DNA of 64,000 nt, taken from positions 143,906,732 to 143,970,731 of the forward strand of contig CM040117.1 of the NCBI GenBank assembly GCA_022559845.1, given 5' to 3'. Shown here piece by piece: positions 32,928-44,782 of this stretch. The position numbers and the translations under genes were made by a program. Numbering within the stretch: position 1 is the first letter of the stretch; each line of letters opens with the position of its first letter. A model generated the notes under the pieces. It had not been told where the DNA came from. It did no database searches and saw only the letters and a list, made by a program, of their open reading frames with translations. The DNA comes from Amorphophallus konjac (taxonomy: Eukaryota; Streptophyta; Magnoliopsida; Alismatales; Araceae).

Positions 32928-34120
32928 ATGAGTGTACATCCAGATTTGTTGTCCGAGATTAAAAAGTTAAAAGATGAAGACCCTATGCTGGTGGAAGTAA
33001 AGGATAAGTTGGAAGAACACCCAGACTTTAAGCTGGCATTTGATGGCAGATTGCTATTCCATGAGAGGACATGTGTACCGAACTATCCCGAGTTGAAGAA
33101 GAAGATTCTAGAAGAAGCTCACCGATCAAGGTACACAATTCACCCCGGAGCCACTAAAATGTACCATGATTTGAAGCGAACATTCTGGTGGCCTAATATG
33201 AAAAGGGAGGTAGCGGACTTCGTATCTCGCTGTTTGACATGCCAACAAGTGAAGGTGGAACATCAGAAACCCTCCGAAAAACTACATCCGCTAGATATTT
33301 CCAAGTGGAAGTGGGAAGACATCGGCATGGACTTCATCATGGGCTTGCCTAAGTCTAGGGGCGAACATAATGGAATTTGGGTAATCAACGACCGTCTAAC
33401 TAAATCAGCTCATTTCTTGCCTATCAAAAGCCGATGGTCGGTTGATTTCCTTGCTGCCATATATACTAAGGAGATCGTTAGATTACATGGAGTTCCTGTG
33501 TCAATCATGTCTGACCGAGACTTGCGCTTCACGTCCCATTTCTGGAAGGGTGTACAACACTCTCTGGGGACGAGACTCAACTTTAGCACTACTTTCCATC
33601 CCCAGACAGATGGTCAGAATGAGAGGATAAACCAAGTTGTCGAAGATATGTTAAGGGCATGTTTCACTGATTTCGGCGGGAGTTGGCATGATCATTTGCC
33701 CCTGGCCGAATTTGCTTATAATAATAGCTATTAGGCCAGTATCCAAATGGCACCTTTTGAGGCAATTTATGGCGTGAGTTGCCGCTCACCGATATCCTAG
33801 GATGAAGTCAGCGGGAGACAACTTCTAGGCCTATATATGGTAAGAGATACAAATGAGAAGGTACATCTCATTCGAGAAAGACTCAAGGTGGCACAATCCA
33901 GGTAGAAGTCATATGTTGACAATAGAAGAAGAGACATGGATTTCCAAGTTGGAGACCATGTTTTCCTCAAGGTCACTCCTGGTTGAGGCATTAGAAGATT
34001 CGGTGTTAATGGAAAGTTTACACCGAGGTTTATTGGTCCATTCAAAGTGTTGGAAAGAGTGGGCGAGGTGGCTTATCGTGTTGCTTTGCCTCCACAACTA
34101 TTAGAAGTGCACAGCGTATT
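32928..34120 (+). pseudogene. pol: E5 pol: integrase
   Basis: The long frame 32928-33734 covers the zinc domain (His 72, His 80, Cys 102, Cys 105 of the frame) and the complete core with Asp 135 (GMDFIMGLPKS), Asp 196 (MSDRDLRF) and Glu 232 (GQNERINQ), a correct DD35E. A TAG at about 33732 replaces the usual Gln. The C-terminal part continues through further stops to 34120 ([38 protein letters not shown]). This is the best preserved enzyme in the window. Confidence 0.9.
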
Positions 34121-34199
34121 CCACATCTCTATGTTGAAGAAGTATGTGCACGATCCTTTTCACGTCATTGACCACAATGACTTGGTGATACAAAAGGAT

Positions 34200-34363
34200 T
34201 TACCTATGAGCAAAAGCCGATGAAGATCCTCGACCAAGAAGTCCGAGTTCTGATGAACAAGACTATCCCCATGGTGAAGGTGCAATGGAACAAGTGCCTA
34301 GAACAAGAAGCCACGTGGGAAACTGAAGAATCCATGCGGAAGAGATTTCTAGAACTATTCTAG
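34200..34363 (+). pseudogene. E5 chromodomain-like integrase tail
   Basis: The tail KILDQEVRVL, VKVQWNKCLEQEATWETEE and MRKRFLELF closes with a TAG at about 34361-34363. This is the chromovirus chromodomain (group lacking some aromatic residues), thought to guide insertion to heterochromatin. It is separated from the core by frame breaks. Confidence 0.8.
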
Positions 34364-34429
34364 AATGAAAGTACTCTACACCCACCATGTCTCCATGCAT
34401 ACAATTGAATTTGGGGATCAAATTTTTTT

Positions 34430-34442
34430 AAGTGGGGGAGGG
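34430..34442 (+). other. E5 polypurine tract
   Basis: AAGTGGGGGAGGG directly before the 3' LTR start TGTAGCACC. Identical to the tracts of E7 (48536) and E10 (61101, minus). Confidence 0.93.
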
Positions 34443-34750
34443 TGTAGCACCTGAGATAAAATAATAAAGAATGAAGTTTTACTAGGAGGCCAAATAAAGA
34501 AATGCAAACTTATATTAACCCATACACATGATGAAACCCACCATGTGGACCTCACGTACACAAAGGCTAATGGGCCTCCTATCGATGGCCAACCCAAACC
34601 CATTCATATGTAGCATGGGGAGAAAGATTAGGGTTTTCCTAAACAAAATAAGGATAGCGGCTGACATTTTGGTAAGGGAAAATAACATATGGAAGGGACT
34701 TTAAGGTCTTGCTCTCATTATGTTTCCAGCCTCGTATAGGACCTTTTCCC

Positions 34751-34759
34751 CTATAAATC
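34751..34759 (+). promoter_or_regulatory. TATA box of the E5 LTR
   Basis: CTATAAATC on the plus strand, about 310 bp from the LTR start, followed by a T/C-rich leader. Confidence 0.7.
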
Positions 34760-35256
34760 AACTCCTCTATTGAACATGTGAAGTTTACTGCTATTGCCAC
34801 GTTCGAAGGGAACCCTTGTTGTCATCGTCGTCTTCCCGGTGGGGTTGTTGCTCTTATTGTTGCTGCTGCTCGTTCCCTTCCTCCTGACATCGTAGTCACC
34901 GTGGGATCTCCACTATTGCGACCACGGTTGCTGCTAAGAGTAAGCTTCTTCTTTATCCGCTGTGGTTGTCTACTACTACGGATGTCTTGTTGATTCTCTG
35001 TGTTCTGTGAAGATAGTCTCCTTCCTGCTGTGTCACAGTTGATGTGATTGTAGGAAGCCTTGCTTCCTCTATTAGCTCCTGCTACTACTTATTCTCTTAC
35101 TTCCTCTCCCGATCGTCGTTCCAGTCACTCCACAAGGTAGGTTTTCTCTAATCCAAGACCAAATCTCGTTAAAATAAAAAAATATTATCGCATGCACGCA
35201 TAGATCATGTCATGCTAGCTCTCCATATCTCGTTTTGTCATTTTTTTCACGTAAAA

Positions 35257-36425
35257 GAATTAGCGTCCAACCCTATGGGCGCTTAGTTTTGAAATATGCG
35301 ACCACTAGTTCTGACGCTATTTTAATGAACGTCGGCCACCACCGGCACCAATTTTTACATGCTATTAATAAATCACTCATGTTTAAAATTCCATGGATAT
35401 TGAACCATGTATCTCAAATTTACATAAAATATATTTTTGGATTCCTAGTGTTTTTCTCTACCTGACCATGTTGATAGTTCTCTGATATTCCCCATAGACG
35501 TGAAACCGACACTGTTCATCCCCTAAAGAATAATATTACATTTACAGACAAATGAAGAATGAGCGCCTGCCCCAATAGACGTCAATTCCTATTTTTTATT
35601 AATAAAAGTCTAGAAATAAAGAATAACCGTCTATATCACTAGATGCCAACTCTTGATTTATCTAATAAAAGGTTAAATTTATGCATAAGCATCTTCTAGA
35701 ATAGACGCCAATTCTTGTTTTATTTAATAAAATATTGACAATAAGGAATGAGCGTCTACCTCCACAGACCCTAAGTATGGAATTATTTAATGAAAATATG
35801 AATGAGCGCCTACTATACCAGACGTGAATTTCTATTAATGTATTTTGAATTTTGGAAAATTATAAATTGACGCCTGTAGAGGGAGACACCTATTCTTGAA
35901 TGGGCGCCTGCCGTGTGAGATGCCAGTTTCCTGCTCGTGATTTTCTCGCGTTTTTAACCCTTAATTGTGGGTTACTAGGCACTCTCATGTCATATCCGTA
36001 GATGGAGTCCCAGATTTGATTTATATCGTATACCCCTCAACTCTCGGTGATGTTTGAGCCGTCTGCGGGATATTCCTTCTTCGGACTGGTGATTTCATTG
36101 TAAAGACCTCCGTAAGTCTATGCTAGCCTTGGATTCCCTTAAGACAGCCGAACATGTTGTACCATAAAAACCGTATACACCGAGTCATAGTCGTGTCCCT
36201 CTGAAGAAACATGATGAACTAGCCCTCATAGAGAGCTGTTTCTGGCCACTTTTGAGAAATTAGTCACTTTCTAGAATTAGCGTCCAGGAAAGTAGACACC
36301 AATTGGAATGGGCGACCGAGTGCACGAATGCCAATTCTTCGTGCTTATAGCTTTTTCCCAGAATGAGTGACTGCAATGGTGGACGTGAATTCTGAATTGG
36401 CGACGACCATGATGGACGCCATTTT
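35257..36425 (+). repeat. E5 LTR stem-loop field (GCGTC / GACGCC words)
   Basis: About ten loose pairs of the form GAAT(T/G)AGCG(T/C)C then about ten bases then GACG(C/T)CAATT, e.g. at 35257-35290, 35560-35590, 35805-35835 and 36388-36425. Arms are less perfect than in the other families. The field lies downstream of the TATA. Confidence 0.6.
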
Positions 36426-37450
36426 CCCTGATTTTCTTATGTCTTAGATTTATATATAGGTCATCCCTACATGAATTTCTGTCCTTGAAATCTAAATTCA
36501 ATGAATCTACCTTATCATCCTACCAAGGCTTATTCCTTTGAAATTCCATTGGCTATAAACTATAGTGGAGTCTAAATAAATATTACATGACCCAATGCCT
36601 GTGCATATAGAGCCCAATCTGGTCCTGGGAGGAGCACCTGAAAGTACTTGTGCCCATGGGAGTTAATTGATCTTGGTGTCGCATTGCACCGAAGTGCAAG
36701 ACTAGCTTGATTTATGACATTCCACAATCTCTTTAGTGCTTGATATTACTTGACATGACATGCGTGGCCCGACATGGGCAGTACTTGAATGAAATAGCCA
36801 ATTCTTGTGACTTGACTTGTTAACACTTGTTCAGAACACTTGCTATTACATGCTTGTACACTTGATATTACTTGCTTATCTCCCCATGAATTAAGTGCAA
36901 TATTCTTGATATTTCCTTTCTCAGTATTCTCGAACATTCTTGCATACATGAGCATGCCACGTTAATTGATTGGTTAATTACTTAAAGAAATGTCTGGAAT
37001 ACAGATATAATTCTTACTGAGTGTTCGCTCACCCAGTTTCATTCCAACATTTTTTAGGTTATTCGGGTTGTGACAACCAATCGGATGGGAATGAGACCGA
37101 GTGAAGAGTGTAGAGCTTTCGAATGTCGAGCCGTTGTCGAGTCGTGTCTTGTCGAGTGTCGTCCTTTTATTGAGTCCTATGTCATTTTACCTTTTTGTCA
37201 TTTGGATTTTGTCTTGGAAACTTGTTAAGGCTTATAGCCTTGTGGTTATTATGGGTCATTATCTTGTGGTTATTTGGATTATTATCATTTTGGAATATTG
37301 GTATTATTGTGGGAATTTAAATTCTAGTTATTATTTATCTTGCCTTTTGCACACTCTATCTTTGCGTCGAACTCCTTGTTTGCTCTGATTGACATGATCG
37401 ATATAAACTCGTCACGCGTACCGGGTTCCTTCCGCGCTCGGGGCATGACA

Positions 37451-37949
37451 GTGGCAGCCCTGCCCTTTCTCTTTGGTGGGCAGCCAGTGATGTGGCCGCC
37501 CAGCCCTTCTTCCCTTGGCGGGCGGCTAGCACCCTAGCTACCCAGTCTCTTCCTCATCTGGTGGGCGGCTAGGGTTCCTCATCTGTTGGGCGGCCAGCAC
37601 CCCAGCCGCCTAGTTTCTTCTTCCTTGCTGGCCGACCAACTCCCTGGCCGCCCAGTCTAGTTTCCCAGGTGGGCGGCCCATGATGTGGCCGCCCAGCACT
37701 GGAGGGTGACAACCTCCTTAGCTGTCCAGTGAAGGTGCTCTTCTGGGCGGCCAAGGGGATGGCCACCCAGTTCTAGAGGAGGCCATCTGAATAGCCGCCC
37801 TCTCTCTAGCAGCCTGATCACCTTGCTAGTCTGAATTCCTATTTTAGGGTGTCCTTGGTCAATATGGTTTCATAAAAAGTGTGTCGTGTGTTTTCGTGTA
37901 CCGCGTGAGTTAATCAGGACAGCACTTGTTTGCTTAGGTGTCAGGTTTT
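37451..37949. other. Flank between E5 and the E6 LTR, no gene
   Basis: No gene. The first 360 bp are an array of GC-rich hairpins (listed next). It may be part of the E6 LTR, interrupted by E5, or a separate fragment. The E6 LTR start is uncertain. Confidence 0.4.
37455..37800. repeat. GGGCGGCC / GGCCGCCC hairpin array
   Basis: GGGCGGCC (37671-37678) and GGCCGCCC (37687-37694) are perfect arms with an 8-base loop. CTGGGCGGCC (37743-37752) and GGCCACCCAG (37761-37770) pair 9 of 10 with an 8-base loop. At least four further, less perfect pairs lie between 37478 and 37660, one per 40-60 bp. Confidence 0.82.
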
Positions 37950-38484
37950 TGTTGACGTTTTAAAAAAAATGGGCCAAACCCAACATAAAAATAGAATAGA
38001 AGAAGAGAAGGGTGAATGGGCCAAGCCCAATACAAAAAAGGAAAAGGGCGCAGAGGGCGTGTGCGCAAAAGAAGAACAAGGAGGGGCCAAAGGAAAAGGG
38101 AGAGGGATTTAAAAAAAAAGGAAAATAGGAATAAAACCCCATGCACAGCACCCTTGTGTCTGTGTCTCTCCCCCCATTTTTTTACTGTTCATCCCCTTAT
38201 CCCACGCAGGCATTGAATGCTCAAAGCCACCTCCACGCACGCCGGCGGCCTCGAGCGGCCATCTCGCCTGCGTGGCCAATGGAGCGGATGCCGCCCCCTT
38301 CGAACGGAGAGGCTACTACGCCCGCAGTAGCGCACCCTTGCCCCTGCTCCTCCCTGCGGCCGTGCGGAGGAACCACGCCAGTAGCAGCCACATAGTAGTG
38401 GCAGTGATAGTAGTAGCGGCAGCAGTAGCAACAAACAACCAAAAAAAATAGGGAGGCTCCCATTCGAACATAGGCTCCATCCCC

Positions 38485-38491
38485 CTATAAG
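38485..38491 (+). promoter_or_regulatory. Candidate TATA box of the E6 LTR
   Basis: CTATAAG in a CCCC-CTATAAG context on the plus strand. Confidence 0.45.
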
Positions 38492-38804
38492 AAGGCGGTC
38501 ATAGAGGATATTTGGCCTTTGTCCTTTTCTTCTTCGGACTGTTTTCTTCCAGCCCCTACTCCGAGCATTCGAAGGTGTTATTGCAGAAGGAGAGAAGAGG
38601 GAGAGAAGGGCCTAAAATGAGAGAAAAGAGAACAGAGTGAGGAGATTTAAGGGCCATTGAAAAAGATGGTGGGTCTTGTGTTTTCTTATCCCTTTGTTTT
38701 CTTGTATGGTTTAGCCCTGATATATCTTCTCTACCCAAAGTGAATGAAATGCAAGGCTTCCGACCGTGACTTTTTATGTGTGCAATAGCGTCTCCCTTCA
38801 TGTG

Positions 38805-38808
<4 letters not shown>

Positions 38809-38900
<92 letters not shown>
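38809..38900. repeat. (AT)n(GT)n microsatellite
   Basis: About 40 bp of AT repeats followed by about 50 bp of GT repeats. Confidence 0.97.
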
Positions 38901-38902
<2 letters not shown>

Positions 38903-40589
38903 TACCTCCGCTCAATTTCCTTCTCGCTCTCTTCGTAGACATGAAAATCTCTCTCTGATCCTTCCTCACATGTCATCACCATGATGCTTTGTTTTTTTTA
39001 TAGTGGCCACCAGCCCGGAGTTTGCTTAAACTTATGAGCATGATTCAGGTTCCCGACTGTCGGGAATTCGCGCGTTAAATTTCTCGTTCATCTTGCTATT
39101 ATTTCATTTTCTTCTCAAGACCCCGACTTGGGATTTGCCCAATTTCATGGTCATGATGCCAAGGGGGTGAGGAATATACAGGATTTAATCCTAGACTGTG
39201 TCTTCTATGACGATAGATTTTCGCTATCTTGGGGAAGAGAAGTAAGGAATGGCCTTTAGGAAGGGTCCCAGGTTTACACACTATATTAGTATGACTCAGG
39301 ATTCATGCCCTCTCGAGCCCCTATTAGGCCGCTTCCTGATTTTTTGTTAATTTTCCCCGGCACTTCTCTAAAGTTTCTTGGTTGTTTTCAGATCCACGGG
39401 GGCTCGCTTCCTCCTACCATGGTCCTCGGGCAGTGTCTTTCAAAAGAATGCATATCAATGGCCATATAAGTTGGTGATAGTTCAAGACCGTGTCTCGAAT
39501 TTGGGACTACGGTAGCCCATGGGTCATCAGGGCCGCTCGTAGGCTAGTCCTCGGGGTTCCCGTGCCCAATTCGGATCATAGGGTGTTGCCGCTTCCGTGT
39601 GCACCCTAGGATGCTGCCACTTCCGTGCGCATCCTTCTTAATTTGGCGCCGTCTCGGAGTTCCTCCGTGGATGTGTACCTAATTAACACCCCCCAAAGCT
39701 CTGGGTCTAGGGGAGGTGTTGTCGGATTTTCACCGGGGAATCTGAAGACCGATGATGTAGAAGAATAATGATAAATGAACTGAATAAAAAACAAAATAAA
39801 ATAATGAATCAATATGCAGCAAACATGAGGAGATGACAAGAAATGCTGATGCAATGATGGTCCATAATGAACAAGATAAAAAGAATGAAGGAGAAAGCAG
39901 AAAACAAGAAGTATTCAGACCAAAACAGAGATTCTTGAATGAGTATTGCATGCACATACATATGCACACTATGTGTGATCAATTCAGAAGTCCTTGGGGT
40001 TGGGCAGTCTTCTGAGACAGATTGCCTAAAAAGGGGGTGGGGAAGAGAAGACAAAGATCAGACACTGCATCCTCATAATAGTTGCTGCATTGTGTTTTCT
40101 AGCAGAAGTCACGAGCAAGATAAGTTCAGTAAGCTTCAAAAAAAAGGAAGGAGTGATCATACCCTGCATGAATTCACTAAATCTGCCATGAGCATATGTG
40201 TAGTCATGCTCCATCATACACATATATAAAAGAGGAGAGAAGGGCTAAAAGAATTGTATTTGCATGCTGACCTTTGCATAGAAGAAATCGTTGCTAGATC
40301 GCTTGAGCGTGATGAAACTTCATTGAGCTTTCATGAAATGATCACATATGGCCTCTTCTTATTGAAATGGCATGTGCATCTTCACATTTGCTTGATCTCA
40401 TGCATGAATTTCCAATATAGACGAAGGCTCACATGCATTTAATTTCATATTGTGGGGTTGCACAACCTCTCGGGTTTGTCTTCATGTATATGCACATTTG
40501 AGCAACATGATTGTTTTGAGCCCCTCTTTAAAACCTAAAAAAGAAATGGAGAAACTAAATCTATGTTTGTTACTGGCTTGGAACAAGTC

Positions 40590-42870
40590 GACTAGGGCTG
40601 GGCACAAGTCAACTTGCTCTTGATTCTAGAAGTCGGGATTTGCTATTGGCTTGGAGCAAGTTGACTTGGGCTGGCCCGAAGTCGACTTGCCCATGACTCC
40701 AGTAGCATGGACCTGCTAACCGGCTTGGAGCAAGTCGACTTGGCCCAGCCCCAAGTCGACTTGCCCAGCCTGCTGATCCCTCACAGCAGCATGCTTTCCC
40801 CCTGCCCTTCCTTCCTTATACACACACAAGTGCATTATGTTTGCCTTGCCCATATGCATGAAGAAAATAAGAAGATACAACAAAATAACGAAGAGAAGAG
40901 AAAGAGAATGAATGAAACAAAAGATAAATGAAAACGAAACTGAATTTCCATGAAGCCCAGGCAAAGAAGTATGGTGAATAGGATAAAAACAAGGAAAAGC
41001 CAAGAAAGAAGAATTTGTATGTGCATTCTTTCTACATGTTATTGAAGTTGCATCCATATGCATGGTTTTCACATTTGCATGAACCCCTTGTGAACTGGCC
41101 TTTGAAGAATTTGCATGGGCTCACATAAAAAATGGCATTCACATGTATATGGCCTTGTGAATAAATTTCAGATACAAGCACAAAAAAAACACTCACATGC
41201 ACCTTAGCTTCATGCATTGGAGTTGCATATGTTTCTTATTGAAACTCAATCCATACGCAATAGCTCTGACCCCTTTTGTTCTTTTTTGAACTGAAACTGG
41301 GCTGGCTATAGGAGGAGTCGACTCTTGGCCAGGCTCTGCTTGAGCTCTGTCCAAGTAGAAGCCTGCCTAGGAGTCGACTCCCTGTAGGCTAGCCGCCCTT
41401 CACAGTAGAGTAGTTTTAAAAAAAATAATGCATGTGCACACACGAATACAGAAATTTCATTTTGCATGCATAAATCCAGAAAAGTCACACATGAGTGAAT
41501 CCTGAAATCTCGTATGCATGGATAGGTTTAAAAGGCTCATATGCATGAACAGGTCAATAGAACTCACAGCCATTGTGATGCTATGTAACTCACAAGTAGG
41601 CTTAGGGACTCTAGTGCACGGCGACCCCATGGTTGCGGAATTGAATCCCCTGCCCTCATTTTGAGGTCCCGCAGGTCACGTATATCCCCATTTGCCTGCA
41701 TGGCAGGTATTGTATGCACCTCTGGTGTAGATAACAAAGAGGGTCTGCCCCCCCTTGTAATGCTAGGTTCGATCGACTGACATGAACATTCGATCGACCG
41801 ATCAGTAGTGTGGTTGATGCTCCACGCTACTGGAGTCGACCCCTATGGTGGGCCTCCCATCCCTTGGAGAATCGGTCGACCGAATTGAATTTTTGGTCGA
41901 TCGAACTCCCTGTTTCACAAAAAAAAAAAACAAAACAACAAACAAACAAACAAGGGAATCAAGCATGACATGTGCATGGTAGGGTTGGCCCAATCATTTC
42001 TCATAAGTGCAAGGTTTAAGCAGAGTATATGCACGATAATCACTCACACAATGGCTCCTGTCAGACCTCTTGAGCATTTGCTCGAACGCCTTCCATGCAT
42101 GACATATCCGCTCCAAAAAATTTCACCAAGAGTTCATAAAATGATCAAGAATTGTATATGCATACTAGCTCAGAAAGAAACGTTACATCTGCATTTTCAT
42201 GCACACATTGATTCATACATGTAGTTCAGACTTCATGCATGTGTTAATCTTTGAATGCCTACCAACCATGGCCTCTTGGGTATATCAAATGGTGTGCAGA
42301 GGAAGTCCGGGCTACGCCCGAATGGAAACCCTCATTATACGTGAGTCGAGTACTCCCCCATGTACCGGGAGAGGTCACCTTGCATGAAAATAACGCTAAA
42401 TCCTTTGATGCCATATGCATTTGGCCCACCGAAATCGTCCATGCATTCCCTGAAATTGCATGTTTTTTCCTGCAAGTGCAGAAGGTAGTGGATCAACATG
42501 AATGCCTTGAAGTAAACTCCCTCTCCAACCTTACTGGCATGAGGAGTGCGTCGACGCACTGTCTGCGGTGCATCTACACACCCCTATCTGGGATACCCGA
42601 CCCAGCCCCTTTGCTCCCCTGCATGCATGCATATGCACATTGCATTGTTCCACCCTTGTGCAAGAAGGAAGTAAAAAAAATGGAGCAAAACAAACTAAGA
42701 AGATGCAAAATACAGCCAGCTCCTTCCATGCCAAACTAACAACATGAACAAAAAATGAATGAAATGAAAAAATAGAACATGAAGAAGTTCTCTACTCACC
42801 TGTGGCAAAAAAATGCAAACAGACCTAGGGCAAGTCAACTTGCCCCCTAGCCAAGTCGACTCCCCCCCTA
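40590..42870 (+). repeat. E6 LTR field of GTCGAC palindromes
   Basis: CAAGTCGACTTGG (40731-40743) and CCAAGTCGACTTG (40751-40763) are perfect 13-base arms with a 7-base loop; each arm is itself palindromic in AAGTCGACTT. Related pairs are at 40594-40616, 40657-40690, 41309-41375 (GAGTCGACTC), 41765-41910 (TCGATCGA, GGTCGACC) and 42830-42862. Confidence 0.8.
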
Positions 42871-43738
42871 GCCAGCTCTTCTCTAATAAAAAAAAACAAA
42901 CAACAACTATAAAAATCATAAAAAATGATAAATAACAAAGAAAATGAAATAATAAAAAGGAATAATGAATGATAAGTAATAAATGACAATGTTTAAAAAG
43001 GGGAGATAGCACAATGATAAAAGGAATGCCACGAAAACACAATAATAAAGAAAATAAACTTAAATGCCATCCTTAAAGAACTAATGGTGTTTGATCTAGA
43101 AGTCCTCGCCTCCTTAGACCTGGCCTGAAGGGGATATCAATGGTGTCCTACTAGCCATGCTTGGCCCGTGGGAACCCCCCCAATATGGCCATGACCCGAC
43201 ATTGCTCGGGCCGATAGCTCACTAGATCTGACTCGTTTCCACTGGGATCCAATCCCAACCTCTCATCAAACTTGCCGTGCAATTGGCAGACATTTGTATG
43301 GGTCTTATCTCTACCTTTGTTATGCTTTCAACACGGAGTTCCGTCCGAACATGAAATGGTCAACACATGACCGATATGATTTTAAATATCCCTTTGCACC
43401 CTAATGTAGGGGACTTTAACTCTCTTCAACACACCTTTCGTGCTTCATGAAATTTGAGTTTTAGGCCATGGGGCCCCCTTATCCTCTTGATTAATCAAAG
43501 GTTTTTCTCTCTCCGAGGGGATGTAATTTACGTCGTGACCGTTATGGCACGGCAGGTTCCAGTCCCGACCTGATACCTACTTTCGTCTTATTAGTTAGAA
43601 GGTGTGCACCACAGGTTTCAGACCACTCCAGTCTCGAAGCCTGAACACATTGTCACCTAGGTGAAAGGCACGCCCTCGCACTTAATAAACTAATAAAAGA
43701 TAAGACGATACATAAGAAAAAAAATACATCTGCAAGTC

Positions 43739-43756
43739 TGGCACGCCCAGTGGGAC
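43739..43756 (+). other. E6 candidate primer binding site
   Basis: TGGCACGCCCAGTGGGAC, the counterpart of the E2 and E8 motif with one change. Confidence 0.7.
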
Positions 43757-43863
43757 TGAACCACCTTTCATCTTTTCGCCAGAATTTGGGGCCACTTGGT
43801 CTCCTCCTAAAATTCTAACATCCTCAATTTTGAATTTCAGGGGGACGAACTTCGAAGAAACCA

Positions 43864-44782
43864 ATGGCGGTCCCGTTCAGACCTCTGGTGGTTGCAAGGC
43901 ATGCCGAGCATGGCTACATGGAGGTGCCGACCCTGTTTGGTAATTTCTCCCCGGTGGTTGGGTTCCCCAACTTTCTACAGTTCATGTTCGTGGACCTCCT
44001 GGAGACCTAGGAGATTGAGCTCGTCGCCACTGTAAAGGCAACAATTGAAGAAGATGTGAATGTGGTGGGTTGCTACGTCCACCACGTCGACACCAGAAGG
44101 AAACACATTCTAGCTACCAGGCGGGTAGCCAGGAAGAATGTCGGCACACTGCAAGGTTGACTTTCAGTCTCGGGCAAATCTGTCATAATCGAGAGTCTGA
44201 GTTTAATTGAATGACCGCCAAGCTGCCATTGCACCCGACATGGTAGTACCAGTAGTGCCGATGCATAACAAATTTCAAGCACTAGCTCGGGATCGAGAAG
44301 ACCGCACTGGGTCCAATATGAAGGGAGGGTAGGACCTAAAGCCAAGTAAATTCAAGCAAGTGTGGGTCCCAAAGCGGCGGGCCCCAGCCCCAGTTCAACC
44401 AAAGCCCTTCAGGATTGATAGGCTCGAGAAAGAAAAAGAAGATGAAGAAGAGAAGACCGAGATGGCAATTCGAGCGTCTCAAAGGCCAGCCTTCTGAGCT
44501 TATGGCCGGCAGGCGAACATCTACTCAAATGATGGAAGGTACGGTGAGAGGTCCGAGCGAAGGCGCCTCGCCTACAGATCCTCGGCACAAACTAGAGTGT
44601 CGTCACCTGGAGTATGCCCCACCAATAGGCAAGATGATGTCACTTAGGCCGTACGAGGATACCTCCGTGGCCTCGGAAACACCCTCTTGGGAACACTGTG
44701 GCTCCTAGAAGCCGTGAGTGATGTGGGGAGAAGCCAGGGGCAACAAATCAACCTGGAAAACATAGAAGATGCGGAGTCAGGA
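43864..44782 (+). pseudogene. gag: E6 gag, N-terminal part
   Basis: Start ATG 43864. The first block (HGYMEVPTLFGNFSP, VGFPNFLQFMFVDLLE) is a diverged form of the N-terminal block of E2 and E8 gag. In-frame stops TAG at 44008-44010 and TGA at 44158-44160. Further on, KFKQVWVPKRRAPAP matches the QVWVPKR text of E2. The ORF is cut at 44783 where E7 inserted. The function of this Tat-specific N-terminal block is unknown; the classical gag core would follow it. Confidence 0.75.

Larger units (their letters stand above)
28905..37450 (+). mobile_element. E5: Tekay/Del-like chromovirus
   Basis: Partial 5' LTR (28905-29867), primer site, gag, protease, RT, RNase H, integrase with chromodomain, polypurine tract (34430-34442) and full 3' LTR (34443-37450). 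The 5' LTR lacks its first 2 kb because E4 inserted in it; the remaining 963 bp match 36488-37450 with scattered differences. RT and integrase wording ([42 protein letters not shown]) is Tekay. Many stops and catalytic losses show a long-dead copy. Confidence 0.9.
34443..37450 (+). repeat. E5 3' LTR (3,008 bp)
   Basis: From TGTAGCACCTGAG to GGGGCATGACA. TATA at 34751. Frames such as 34778-34993 are leader sequence, not genes. The last 963 bp match the 5' LTR remnant. Confidence 0.92.
37950..43734 (+). repeat. E6 5' LTR (second Tat family)
   Basis: The inner border is clear: CA at 43733-43734, then AGTC and the primer motif. The block near 43490-43610 aligns with 53180-53290 of E8, so the families are related. 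The outer border is a guess at TGTTGACG (37950). TATA-like CTATAAG lies at 38485. It contains a microsatellite, one GGCTAG box (39535), a GTCGAC palindrome field and many CATGCA words. ORFs in it are low complexity and unsupported. Confidence 0.6.

Noticed and set aside
38766..38984. Plus-strand ORFs of 60-72 codons
   Set aside because: Translation of the AT/GT microsatellite.
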